A stretch of DNA of 64,000 bases from the NCBI GenBank assembly GCA_037179385.1, contig CM074195.1, positions 14,049,887 through 14,113,886 on the forward strand, given 5' to 3'. The notes under the pieces were generated by a model that saw only the letters and a list, made by a program, of their open reading frames with translations, was not told the origin of the DNA and made no database searches. A program made the translations under genes and the position numbers. The stretch's first letter is position 1. Each line of letters starts with the position of its first letter. This DNA is from Holothuria scabra (taxonomy: Eukaryota > Echinodermata > Holothuroidea > Aspidochirotida > Holothuriidae). Positions 40,401 to 45,445 of the stretch are shown piece after piece.

Positions 40401-42896
40401 ACTCCACATGACCTTTGACCTCCACCGAAAACAATAGGGATCATCTACTCAATATGGGTTATCTGCTTAGGGCTAGGTAAGTATGAGATCACTCACGTTT
40501 TTCCTTCTGGAGATATCGTGTTTACAAGCAATTTCCAAGGTATTTACCATTTGACCTCTGGTGACCCCAAATGACCTTTGACCTCCACCAAAACAGGCTT
40601 CGATAAATTATTTTTTATTACTTGTCTATTGGGCTAGGGATTCCCAAAGTCTACTTGTCCGCATGAATATGCACTGAGTCCAAATCTTATTATCTAGTAC
40701 TAGCCATTGAATTCCTATGTGAAGAAGAATATTGTGCTGCTTGCCCAGCGGCCTACAATATTGAGCAGTTCACTTGTCCCAGTCATTTTTTGCTTGTCCC
40801 AGACTGTCGGGTGGGGGTTTTGTCAAAGCCTGGCCAAAAACAATGGGGATCATCTACTCAATGTGGGCAATCTACATGCCCAGTATGAGATCTCTCAGAG
40901 TTACCCTTCTTGAGATATCATGTTTACAACAGAGCGTCACACACACACACATACACACACACATGCACGATATCACCATTGCATAGATTTCTTGCCTGCC
41001 TTTGGCAAGGAATCAAAAATGGATGGCTATAGACGAATCCTATAAGCGCTTGTTTTTAGTGACTGTAGGCAGCCATTAGTGGGGTCCGATCAGTCTTAAA
41101 TAAAGCGTCTTCATTTATTGTCTACGCGAATTTCAAATCCTCATTCAGTGACGTTGAGAAAATCAAGATTCACTTTAGTGTACAATCATCCATGGAACAG
41201 GTAAGGAAGGAAATTTAAAAATTAAAGGTGATGCATGGACCCCAGGAACGGCCAACTAAAACCAGACTGGTCATCACAATCTGTCCTGATTCCTCTTTAC
41301 ACTATTGAACAGTAGCAATTATGTTAGCATGTGACTGCAAATGTTTTAATATAGTTCTTACCTAGGCTAGACTACGTTGAAATGAGAATAGCTAAACGTT
41401 TCTGTAAAATTGCAATTTACAGTATGATGTGACAGTAAGCCGTGACTAATTGTATGCATCACGGCTGTGACGCCCTCACAGATTTTAGAATACCCCCGTA
41501 CTTTTGTCTGATTTTGAGAACAACAAAACACCTGTGGCTTTATGGCCCATTAATTTTTTTTTTTCAAAAAAAATCCACTGCCTAGTCAGAGTTGCTGTGT
41601 ACAGATCAGAGTTGCAGTGACAGTAGTTAAAATACTCTTAGATTATTGGTTTGAGGACTAAAGCTTTCAAGATATGCTTGGAAGTGGAGTCTGAGTCGCT
41701 GTGACAGAAGCTTTCAAGATATAAAGTGGAGTCTGAGTCGCTGTGACAGAGGCTTCAAGATATTCTTGGAAGTGGAGTCGGAGTCCTAGAGATAGAGGCT
41801 TTCAAGATATAAAGTGGAGTCTGAGTCAAAGTGACAGAAGCTTTCAAGATATACTTGAAAGTTGAGTCGGACTCCCAGTGATAGAGGCTTTCAAGATATA
41901 TTTTAAAGTGGAGTCGGAGTCACAGTGACAGAAGCTTTCAAGATATACTTGAAAGTGGAGTCGGAGTCACAGTGACAGAAGCTTTCAAGATATACTTGAA
42001 GGTGGAGTCCGAGTCACAGTGACAGAAGCTTTCAAGATATACTTGAAGGTGGAGTCGGAGTCACAGTGACAGAAGCTTTCAAGATATACTTGAAGGTGGA
42101 GTCGGAGTCACAGTGACAGAAGCTTTTAAGAGATTCTTGAAGGTGGAGTCGGAGTCACAGTGACAGGAGCTTTAACTTGGAAGTGGAGTTGCAATGACAG
42201 AAGCTTTCAAGATATATTTGAAAGTGGAGTCGGAGTCACAGTGACAACAACTATCAAGACATAGTGGAGTTGGAGTTGCAATGCAGCAACTGTCAAGATA
42301 TAGGCCTATTTGAAAGTGGAGTTGGAGTCAACTAAGTTCAACGTACTCCACTTGAGAAACAGACCTTCTGGAAGGTGGGGCATTCTATAATTGTACCTTT
42401 CAAAAGGTCAAGAGGTTTTTTTCCCTCACAAAGGGGATGGGGATATTAATTACTGCCAAACCCCAAGTCCAAGCTGATGGTGCCCTTGGCCAATTGGTAA
42501 AGGTGGATTCAGGGGGGCAAAAGCTTGCTTCCAGTTACACTTCAAGGCAGTGATAGGAATTCAATTGAGCATAACGATTAGCCTAGCCTATATACAAACC
42601 TTTCCTTTTAATCTTGATATTGTAATGGCCTTCTGTAATGCTCGCATTATCTCTACTTGGGTACTTTTCCACAATGTGTGCCGACCTAAAGTAAGGGCTG
42701 TAGCCTCACAGGCTGCCTCATCTGCGTACTTTATAATATCTTCTTTGCCTCCAGTAACTCTTGAAAGCATAGCTTTCAATAACTTCACCGATTCTTTTGC
42801 TTGGGCAGGTTCCGTTGACATTGTACAAAATTCTTTCACCACCAAGATAAAGTCAGTGGGATTTCTTGCTCGACGTTTGTCCACTGTGTCTTCCAT
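897..42896 (-). CDS. Eleven-exon gene for a TPR-containing protein (3' end beyond window)
   Basis: Eleven minus-strand exons join in frame with AG acceptors and GT donors: 42600-42896, 34257-34553, 29992-30096, 24061-24261, 17621-17680, 16257-16413, 11059-11159, 8794-8958, 8131-8189, 6730-6930 and 897-1009. Together they give about 585 residues. Residues 1 to ~480 are mostly amphipathic, probably helical, and match no family I recognise. Residues ~500-535 (ASELKDEGNNYFKNNQFPQA region) and ~555-582 (LYCNRAQSYLKS region) form tetratricopeptide repeat helices, separated by a basic loop. TPRs of this type usually bind partner proteins, often chaperones or their clients; that role is inferred here. 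No signal peptide or membrane segment is seen. The last visible exon ends at a GT donor, so more TPRs or another domain should lie to the left of the window. The introns are mostly transposons. Exon chaining is well supported by phase; identity is open. Confidence 0.82.
1581..3549 (+). mobile_element. Helentron-like non-autonomous element, type II, degraded
   Basis: The left end resembles other type II copies (AGAATGCAAAAACAC, then GGTTTTGATGATCA). The right end has a short CA-rich stretch and TTTCTCTTATCATCG, which inversely matches the left motif. Diverged ~145-bp units with TGACCCCAGATGACC-type cores occupy about 1790-2560 and 3190-3480. The 2560-3160 stretch is unrelated and may be an older insertion. 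It lies in the last visible intron, antisense to the gene. Confidence 0.55.
3976..6497 (+). mobile_element. Helentron-like non-autonomous element, type I long form (copy A)
   Basis: Starts with the hairpin AAGCCAAAAGGCTT followed by GATTCCTTGCC. Ends with a CA tract (about 6437-6451) and a 3' hairpin whose arms are GATTCCTTGCC and GGCAAGGAATC. Tandem ~145-bp units lie at about 4080-4330 and 5800-6430. Between them is a ~1.5-kb unique segment also found in the copies at 30404-34156 and 38825-41014, so it belongs to the element. No transposase or helicase is encoded. Confidence 0.75.
6498..6729. repeat. GACAGA/GAGAGA-rich low-complexity stretch beside exon 10
   Basis: Positions 6560-6690 are rich in degenerate GACAGA and GAGAGA motifs on the plus strand. 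In gene orientation this becomes a TCTGTC-rich tract just downstream of exon 10's donor. It may be a decayed microsatellite. Confidence 0.45.
6730..6930 (-). CDS. TPR-protein gene, exon 10: first TPR repeat
   Basis: Encodes 66 residues starting AYERAHKDSPETIDF. The stretch ASELKDEGNNYFKNNQFPQA followed by IKSYTDAIKVCPP fits a TPR helix pair (A: KDEGNNYF; B: QAIKSYTDAI with the final Pro). A basic loop (KEGKPGKKETMK) follows, as in many co-chaperone-type TPR proteins. Acceptor is gattcctag and donor gtaaag, phase 2. Confidence 0.87.
6931..8130. other. Intron 9, nothing assigned
   Basis: AT-rich intron between exons 9 and 10. I see no complete repeat with termini and no coding domain. Confidence 0.4.
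8131..8189 (-). CDS. TPR-protein gene, exon 9 (short)
   Basis: A 59-base exon encoding TDSGLSVSDLIGGCIKFNR plus two bases, between acceptor attttcag and donor gtaagt. Phase 2 on exit matches the single leftover base at the start of exon 10. Too short to be an independent reading frame. Confidence 0.75.
8794..8958 (-). CDS. TPR-protein gene, exon 8
   Basis: Encodes 55 residues, IICRAAVLNLYSPEETVHVF onward, ending SKFMFDK. Acceptor is tttttcttgccccag and donor gtgagg; phase 0 on both sides. Hydrophobic and regularly spaced (ALAFLHMM, ELFLKHF), consistent with paired helices. Confidence 0.83.
9236..9870 (+). mobile_element. Helentron-like element, type III 3' part
   Basis: Contains diverged tandem units (GTGACCCCA and TGACCTCCACCAA cores at about 9290-9830). 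It ends with a type III terminus: TTTCTTTATGTTAATG then GCAAGGAACC followed by A-rich sequence. AATGCAAGGAACC is the exact reverse complement of the type III 5' motif GGTTCCTTGCATT at 28182. No 5' terminus was found here. Confidence 0.55.
10120..10515. repeat. 66-bp minisatellite, about 5.5 copies
   Basis: A 66-bp unit containing CAATAGTCATGGCTGCTGCC and AACTCTGCAGCTAGACATGA repeats with few changes; the first and last copies are more diverged. Because 66 is a multiple of three, both strands stay open as 22-residue repeats. These reading frames are most simply a by-product of the period. It lies in intron 7. Confidence 0.85.
11059..11159 (-). CDS. TPR-protein gene, exon 7
   Basis: A 101-base exon entered in phase 1 and left in phase 0, encoding (V)LYPNPRAVSLYFEVITKL onward, ending LLIHSD. 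Acceptor is ttttcctgacag and donor gtgagt. It was predicted from the phase mismatch between exons 6 and 8 and then found at this position, which supports the model. Confidence 0.78.
11560..11775 (+). repeat. Decayed HINE-type satellite units
   Basis: Two degraded units show TGACCTCT, TGACCTTCACCAAAAACA and CTTGAGATATTGTTAACAAG. No terminal hairpins were found, so this is a remnant in intron 6. Confidence 0.5.
12410..12810 (+). pseudogene. CR1/L2-like LINE reverse-transcriptase fragment, 5' part
   Basis: The translation shows a degraded RT core: a QGYILDQLMFF segment where QGSILGPLLF is usual, then SFPDSLRSHNINYQF, then VNTQFY where ADDTQFY is usual. A second frame gives MSTNSLMLNDSHTNLIPF and VVSSIRNLGFLLD, typical of the region after the catalytic motif in CR1/L2 elements. 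The catalytic ADD is lost and the frame breaks. The LINE is cut at 12810 by a TIR element and resumes after 14493. Confidence 0.7.
12811..14493. mobile_element. Non-autonomous TIR transposon (~1.7 kb) inserted in the LINE
   Basis: The ends are inverted repeats: TACCGTATATTCTGTATTAA on the left and, reversed, TACCGTATATTCGGTAATAA on the right, followed on both sides by AAACGC and G-rich blocks containing GGCGTTTATT. The terminal TA may be a target duplication, as in mariner-like elements, but longer alternatives cannot be excluded. GC and CpG content are higher than in the flanks. No transposase reading frame is recognisable. Confidence 0.72.
14494..15620 (+). pseudogene. CR1/L2-like LINE fragment, 3' part with ATC-repeat tail
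   Basis: Translation continues the interrupted LINE: GRICKLLLYSN, FVPAFVSSQLDYFNSLPV and, in another frame, KFDHASTHLMELHWLSINYR. These resemble the C-terminal RT region of CR1/L2 elements (the SRLDYCNSLL and LHWLPI blocks). The fragment ends in a short ATC/ATT microsatellite at about 15596-15615, a usual LINE tail of this group. Several stops and frameshifts make it non-functional. Confidence 0.68.
15800..15890 (-). repeat. tRNA-derived SINE head
   Basis: On the minus strand, TGGTAGAGCACC (box A-like, 15855-15866) and GGGTTCAACTCCC (box B-like, 15822-15834) lie at tRNA spacing. The anticodon stem does not pair well and the acceptor stem is not evident, so a functional tRNA gene is unlikely. 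A pol III-derived SINE is the better reading. Confidence 0.6.
16064..16143. repeat. 40-bp tandem duplication
   Basis: Two adjacent 40-bp copies beginning TTAAGATCGAAC and ending TGCAAATTGCAA differ at only a few bases. It lies in intron 6 close to exon 6. Confidence 0.85.
16257..16413 (-). CDS. TPR-protein gene, exon 6
   Basis: Encodes 52 residues plus one base: SLFRWLKSPIFHSDICILIQ onward, ending FLKQLEYG. The acceptor is the upstream cag at about 16414; a second AG inside the exon would break the frame with exon 5. Donor is gtaagt, leaving phase 1. Leu/Ile-rich helices suggest continuation of an alpha-solenoid-like N-terminal half. Confidence 0.78.
17180..17600 (+). mobile_element. Helentron-like element, type II 3' part
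   Basis: Two or three satellite units (TTTGACCCCTGGTGACCACA, ACCCCTGGTGACCCCAGA) precede a CA-rich stretch (17530-17556) and a type II-like end, GCCATCATGAATGCTTAGG then TCTCTTTCATTGAAAC. The 5' terminus is not found. It ends 20 bp before exon 5. Confidence 0.6.
17621..17680 (-). CDS. TPR-protein gene, exon 5 (20-residue microexon)
   Basis: A 60-base exon encoding ICNPELGHSEVVLKERHIRR, between acceptor tttctttcag and donor gtaagg. Phase 0 on both sides, so skipping it would keep the frame. It is too short to appear as a stand-alone reading frame and was found by phase matching. Confidence 0.72.
18485..18893 (+). pseudogene. LINE C-terminal RT fragment, left half
   Basis: The reading frame at 18532-18720 gives SFVYSRLSHSIEFYGNAY then LKPLQILQNRLVKLLTRK, typical of the post-RT region of CR1/jockey-type LINEs. 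It is followed by degraded sequence up to the hAT insertion at 18894-18901 and resumes after 23362. Confidence 0.7.
19797..22526 (+). mobile_element. Helentron-like non-autonomous element, type I satellite form (copy B)
   Basis: Starts AGAAAGCCAAAAGGCTTAG then GATTCCTTGCC; ends with a ~40-bp CA tract (22445-22483) and a 3' hairpin closed by GGCAAGGAATC. The core is about sixteen tandem units with two junction types: A (CGAAGTTTTGACC, ~146 bp) and B (CAAGCAATTTCTAAGG, ~155 bp). Most units contain TGACCTTTGACCT. No coding capacity. It sits inside the hAT element 18902-23354. Confidence 0.85.
20234..20274 (-). promoter_or_regulatory. Representative cluster of five nuclear-receptor-like half-sites
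   Basis: TGACCT at 20234, TGACCT at 20242, TGACCC at 20252, TGACCT at 20262 and TGACCT at 20269. Read on the minus strand these are AGGTCA/GGGTCA direct repeats with spacers 1, 4, 4 and 2. TGACCTTTGACCT is a perfect DR1. A TGTTTAC forkhead-type motif lies at 20220-20226. The arrangement recurs through the HINE units. Sequence match is direct; binding is untested. Confidence 0.6.
23363..23660 (+). pseudogene. LINE C-terminal fragment, right half
   Basis: Continues the LINE interrupted at 18894. Translated pieces such as SLWK and LTLFKKNFK match the end of such LINE proteins, and the segment finishes near GAATTGAATTG, a tail-like motif at about 23660. Non-functional. Confidence 0.5.
24061..24261 (-). 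CDS. TPR-protein gene, exon 4
   Basis: Encodes 67 residues, MATEWFKEGVEQFEFDALAE onward, ending SIEYLAA. Acceptor is tttttatttgcag and donor gtgagt, phase 0 on both sides. The segment NWAISLQFHSIEYLAA looks like an amphipathic helix. No catalytic motif is visible. Confidence 0.82.
24345..24395 (+). mobile_element. Type II Helentron-like 5' terminus, isolated
   Basis: AACCAGAATGCAAAAATGCA followed by AAGTTTCGATGGTAC matches the 5' end of the copies at 25169 and 27285. No tandem units follow, so this is a truncated copy just upstream (in gene sense) of exon 4. Confidence 0.6.
24786..26876. mobile_element. hAT-like non-autonomous transposon (2.1 kb) with 8-bp duplication
   Basis: The inverted ends are CAGGGTTGTCCAACC and, reversed, CAGGGTTGTCCAAAC. 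They are flanked by a perfect 8-bp duplication ATCTAAAG (24778-24785 and 26877-26884). GGGCCGC/CGGGCC sub-terminal blocks resemble known hAT ends of the CAGGG.TGTCCAA type. No transposase. It contains a complete type II HINE at 25169-26785. Confidence 0.88.
25169..26785 (+). mobile_element. Helentron-like non-autonomous element, type II (copy F)
   Basis: Starts with the hairpin AATGCAAAAATGCATT and GGTTTCGATG. Ends with a CA/TACA tract (26698-26742) and GGTTTCTTTTATCATCGAAT, whose last bases inversely match the 5' motif. The core is about nine ~145-bp units with CCTGGTGACCCCAGATGACC-type sequence. The unit family is related to, but distinct from, type I. Nested inside the hAT element 24786-26876. 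Confidence 0.8.
26889..27268. mobile_element. 380-bp MITE with GGTCACACTRCAAC ends
   Basis: The left end GGTCACACTACAAC and the right end reversed GGTCACACTGCAAC begin inverted repeats that continue with CAGATT and CCAATC motifs for about 40 bases. Internal sequence contains an inverted GGTTTTTGTTAAAA-type block. No target duplication is clear and there is no coding capacity. It lies 12 bp from the end of the preceding hAT element. Confidence 0.65.
27285..28014 (+). mobile_element. Helentron-like non-autonomous element, type II (copy G)
   Basis: Starts AACCAGAATGCAAAAAATGC then GGTTTCGATGATACA. Ends with a CA tract (27942-27972) and a hairpin GGTTTC...GAAACC. Four diverged ~145-bp units lie between. 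Same subfamily as 25169-26785 but only ~730 bp. Confidence 0.77.
28160..29910 (+). mobile_element. Helentron-like non-autonomous element, type III
   Basis: Starts with the hairpin GCCCAAGGGC then GGTTCCTTGCATT. Ends with a CA tract (29825-29868) and the hairpin GGTTCCTT...AAGGAACC followed by AAAAA. Inside, ACGTGCA.TT.ACTTAGACG and AGTCACAAAGGTCAAA segments recur two or three times with longer spacing than in types I and II. A single TGACCTTTGACCTCCACC core lies near the right end (about 29693). Non-coding. Confidence 0.75.
29992..30096 (-). CDS. TPR-protein gene, exon 3
   Basis: Encodes 35 residues, FAAGNKFGLVNKGVVRSGDI onward, ending KENVIK. Phase 0 on both sides, with a pyrimidine-rich acceptor (tgttcccag) and donor gtgaga. 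It lies between the type III element ending near 29910 and the type I element starting near 30404. Confidence 0.8.
30404..34156 (+). mobile_element. Helentron-like non-autonomous element, type I long form (copy C)
   Basis: Starts AGAAAGCCAACAGGCTCAG then GATTCCTTGCC. Ends with a CA tract (34073-34110) and a hairpin closed by GGCAAGGAATC. Shares with copies A and D the unique middle region, for example ACAATTTGATTCA and CTTTTT.TAAAACTAATTA near 32540-32660. A MITE interrupts it at 30963-31342. Satellite units cluster at about 30480-30760 and 33420-34060. It ends about 100 bp before exon 2. Confidence 0.77.
30963..31342. mobile_element. 380-bp GC-rich MITE inserted in copy C
   Basis: TCTCACATACCCCGC near the left end is inverted near the right end (GCGGGGTATGTGAGA). 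The segment is flanked by AAATACTG at 30955-30962 and again at 31343-31350. The related copy A at about 4490-4520 lacks the insertion and runs straight through this point, which supports an insertion. The outermost few bases of the two ends do not match well. Confidence 0.7.
34257..34553 (-). CDS. TPR-protein gene, exon 2
   Basis: Encodes 99 residues beginning VYNLQWLSFVNRCIQ and ending FFEKVLKMINGN. It is entered in phase 0 and left in phase 0 at donor gtaaaa. A competing donor (gtaatg, 6 bases earlier) would put the next exon out of frame, so it was not used. Many Leu/Ile/Val positions at helical spacing suggest an all-alpha region. The exon sits in a 474-bp gap between two Helentron-like elements (30404-34156 and 34631-36476). 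Confidence 0.82.
34631..36476 (+). mobile_element. Helentron-like non-autonomous element, type I satellite form (copy E)
   Basis: Starts AGAAAGCCAAAAGGCTTAG then GATTCCTTGCC; ends with a short CA tract (36417-36431) and a hairpin closed by GGCAAGGAATC. About ten tandem units of junction types A and B, closely matching the copy at 19797-22526, including the shared ~300-bp leader before the array. Non-coding. It begins 78 bp to the right of exon 2. Confidence 0.83.
36531..37307. mobile_element. hAT-like short element with CAGKGTTCTCAYTA ends
   Basis: The left end CAGGGTTCTCACTA and the right end reversed CAGTGTTCTCATTA form an inverted repeat. CAGTCC abuts both ends (36525-36530 and 37308-37313). 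A six-base duplication is shorter than expected for hAT, so the superfamily is uncertain. A 115-codon minus-strand reading frame (36493-36837) overlaps the left half without a recognisable domain. Confidence 0.55.
37314..38280. other. Intron 1 sequence, nothing assigned
   Basis: Unique-looking AT-rich sequence without a recognisable gene, hairpin terminus or clear tandem repeat. Confidence 0.35.
38825..41014 (+). mobile_element. Helentron-like non-autonomous element, type I long form (copy D)
   Basis: Starts AGAAAGCCAAAAGGCTTAG then GATTTCTTGCC; ends with a CA tract (40938-40966) and a hairpin closed by GGCAAGGAATC. It carries the same unique middle segment as copies A and C (about 39250-40200), with satellite units on both sides. 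A 239-bp insert interrupts a unit at 40594-40832. Non-coding. Confidence 0.76.
40594..40832. mobile_element. 239-bp MITE-like insert in a satellite unit
   Basis: The unit's CCACCAAAAACAAT motif is split. The insert starts CAGGCTTCGATAAA and its right end reversed reads CAGGCTTTGACAAA. The flanks CACCAAAA and GCCAAAAA resemble an imperfect 8-bp duplication. Consistent with a small hAT-like element. Confidence 0.6.
41690..42320. repeat. 47-bp minisatellite (GTGGAGTCGGAGTCACAGTG...), about 13 copies
   Basis: A unit containing GTGGAGTCGGAGTCACAGTG and ACAGAAGCTTTCAAGATATA recurs every ~47 bp, with 38-bp variants lacking the CTTGAAA part. Central copies at 41940-42170 are nearly identical and outer copies diverge, as in a growing array. 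Confidence 0.9.
42600..42896 (-). CDS. TPR-protein gene, exon 1 (or first visible exon)
   Basis: Encodes 99 residues starting MEDTVDKRRARNPTDF and ending ISRLKGK, then a GT donor (gtttgt) in phase 0. The reading frame is also open upstream to a possible AG acceptor at about 42923, so this may be an internal exon with more 5' coding sequence; the ATG at 42896 is the first in frame. Composition is rich in charged and Ala/Leu residues, suggesting helices. It lies about 200 bp to the right of a large TIR transposon ending at 42392. Confidence 0.72.
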
Positions 42897-43165
42897 TTCG
42901 CTTAAAACTGCCCGAGCTGTGTCTGATAAATTTTTATTCAGTTTCAAGTCAGTCCCTTTCGCAGTGTTACTGTTACGTCCTTACTGTGTATACCATTATT
43001 ATACTGTTATTAGAGGGATGCTGTCAACTGCTACAATGCTGTCAGTGTCTTTACACGTTGCTGTAGAGTGTACTGCATGCAGTACGGACATACTGTACAA
43101 AGAACGAAGAAGAAAACGACCTGCAGCAAGTTCGTGTAATTATTGTTTCATACCTGATTTGAGGT
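42897..43165. other. Possible 5' region of the TPR gene, no promoter identified
   Basis: Sequence upstream of exon 1 in gene sense. The frame stays open to about 42950. No TATA box, CpG island or other promoter mark is convincing, so the true first exon could lie further right. Confidence 0.3.
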
Positions 43166-43270
43166 CATCTAGACCATTGGTTCTCAACCTTTTGTGACCC
43201 CTAAGAGTTAGACGTACTGTTCCTTATTTTTTGAGGGACCCCTGTCGTACCCTGTCGGGGCAAAGAAAAA
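43166..43270. mobile_element. One end of a hAT-like element
   Basis: ATTGGTTCTCAACCTTTTGT followed by GACCCC and, further in, GGGACCCCTGTCG resembles hAT termini of the CAG.GGTTCTCAACC type. No matching inverted end was found nearby. Confidence 0.4.
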
Positions 43271-43661
43271 TCTCATAGTTGACGCATTATGGAAAACGGA
43301 TGATCCTACTCAAATTATAAGAAATGTAAATTACAACTGAATTGAAAATGGAAATTTTTGCAAAGTTATATAACCAGTATGCCTCGGTGAAAATTCAATC
43401 TCCTCATCAAGTATGTGCCATACATACAGGGTATAAAATTTGGTATCAAGTTCAGAGGCGTATAGCTAGACATTTTCCAACGGGCAAGTGCACAAATTTT
43501 CCGAAATTTAATTTGCGACGGTAAGCGCGCCGAAATATAACAACATAACAGTTTGAAGGGCAGAGGATGACCAAGGCCCCATTAGATGCCCTGAAGTCCA
43601 AGCCCTATAGTAATCAAAAGACCCTTTATTATATTTGGCCATTTAAACCGTACTTGAATAT

Positions 43662-43821
43662 CCCCGATAGCAAAATTTGGTCGGCCCGATGGCGGTCCGC
43701 CGATGCTGATTAGTTAAACAACTGTAGGACGTCATGGAAGTTGGGATTCAGCTGGCAGACGGCCATCGGCCCGCTGTCGGCCATTTTGCCACCGGCGGAC
43801 CGCCGACTTTTGCTAACAGGG
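43662..43821. mobile_element. 160-bp GC-rich MITE
   Basis: The left end CCCCGATAGCAAAA and the right end reversed CCCTGTTAGCAAAA, each followed within about 30 bases by GGCGGTCCGCCG, form a strong inverted repeat. ATAT flanks both ends and may be the target duplication. Confidence 0.62.
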
Positions 43822-44459
43822 ATATGGAGCTTGTATTGCGGAACGTGGATTATGGGTTTCCTGTAGTTCGCCGGTGTTCATCCACGCTCACTCTGGCATA
43901 GGGTCCACGATGTGCCAAAAAGGCTTCCTGACCCTCAAAACGTTGAACTCTGTAAAAGGTGGGGGATTACGTGACTGAAGAATCTGCATTACCGATTGGA
44001 AAATCTGAGATTGCACTGTGACCAAACACACGATTTTTTATTTTATTTTTTTATTTTTTATTTTTTATGTTTGCAATGGTTTACTGTAATTAAGGTTTTA
44101 CGTTACAATTTAAGATATGAAACAAGAATGGTATATTGGAAATTAGGCACAGATCACAATACGGAGGTTCGCAAATCGGAAATATTTCTTCTTACGCCCA
44201 AAGGAAAACACACGATTGTTGCTGTATAATGTTATCTAAGACCTACGACCTAACTACATTTTAAAAGTCAATAGCTCATCTTTGGAGAAAATTTGGATCA
44301 ATTTATTAAAATCATAGCACTCTTGTTGCCGGCGGGTGTCACACGATCAATCTAATGTCACATATGGCAAATTTTAATTCCGATTTTGTCATTACAGAGC
44401 ACGGAAAAGTTTACGACACTGCAGAGTTTACCATCGTAAGAATGTTTTATTGTTCTGTT

Positions 44460-44770
44460 CCCTGGTAGCATTCCCATATGAGCCCCATATGGACAAATAT
44501 ATGGGGCCCATATATCTTTTGCACCCAAGACCCATAAGGGACCCATATGGGCCAGCCCAGGAAACCCATATGATACATATGGAATAGTGGAATAGTGACC
44601 CATTTGGGCAATTGCCCCCCCCCCCCCATATGGGCCCCAGTTCTATCCCATATGGGAATAAGGGCATACCGGGCTGGCCCATATGGGCCCCATATGGGTC
44701 TTTGGTGCAAAATAATATGGGACCCATATGGTTTGACGTATATGAGGCGCACATGGGAATGCTACCTGGG
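44460..44770. mobile_element. 310-bp MITE rich in CCCATATGGG palindromes
   Basis: Inverted ends CCTGGTAGCATTCCCATATG and, reversed, CCAGGTAGCATTCCCATGTG. The interior is packed with the palindromes CCATATGG and GGGCCC, so it should fold into a long hairpin and gives spurious open frames on both strands. Related fragments lie at 45446-45625 and 61770-61865. Confidence 0.7.
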
Positions 44771-45445
44771 ATTATTACTAGTGTTTTTACGTATTGTATT
44801 GTGTGTGTGTGTGTGTTGAGGTGGCAGCATTCTTAAAGTTGGTTCAAAGAGAATTGATGCCATCATGATTAAGAAAGATGGCCGTTTAATTTGCCATATG
44901 ATCAACTTCCTTGCATGGACTCATTCCACTACTTCTTTCTCGAAAGCACGCTGAGCATCCACTACATGGAGATTTCAGTAATGGCAGAGTCATTGCTAGC
45001 CCTGCGGAGCACGATCTAGTAGCCGAAAGATGGCGGTCTCTCAAAATCATAATACAGGTCTCTAAACAGTATATTGTATAACGTATGCATGCCATGAAAC
45101 GTCGACTGCTCAGCAGTGAAGCCGTTGAAAGATTCGTGTAGTATTATTTATAGTAGCGGAATTAAGGTTTTTGATTTTCGAATATAACTGTTAGAAGTTG
45201 AAACGCAAACACAATAGCCTGTTAGCCTGCCATTGCCAGCTTGGAGTGGTAGAATCGGACCTCCAGCATGCAGCTGCAACAGATAGATTTGCCAATATGT
45301 TCTTGCCAAAGGACATCTCTTTACATAACGCCAATCTCTGGAGATAATCATTGTGCAATACTTACCCTATTTTTTCGTTCTTTTATGTTTTAATGTTGTG
45401 TTATATGTTTGTTTATGCGAGCGGAAAATGATGCTCAATTTCCCA
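44771..45445. other. No gene seen; short TG microsatellite
   Basis: A (TG)n tract at about 44800-44815 adjoins the MITE. The rest has no recognisable coding or repeat structure. Confidence 0.35.

Larger units (their letters stand above)
38281..42392. mobile_element. TIR transposon (4.1 kb) carrying a HINE and a minisatellite
   Basis: The left end AATTATAGAATACCCCCCAC and the right end reversed AATTATAGAATGCCCCACC form an inverted repeat, continued by GGTG and a GTGGAGTC motif inside both ends. A second AGAATACCCCCGTACTTTTG lies internally at about 41487. No transposase is recognised and the target duplication is unclear. It contains the HINE at 38825-41014 and the 47-bp repeats at 41690-42320, whose GGAGTCGGAGTC motif matches the sub-terminal sequence. 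Confidence 0.68.

Noticed and set aside
42550..43197. 215-codon plus-strand frame
   Set aside because: It is the antisense shadow of TPR-gene exon 1, which has proper splice sites and continues in frame with the other exons.
44428..44836. Overlapping open frames on both strands rich in Gly, Pro, Trp and His
   Set aside because: Produced by CCCATATGGG palindromes of a MITE, with identical character on both strands.
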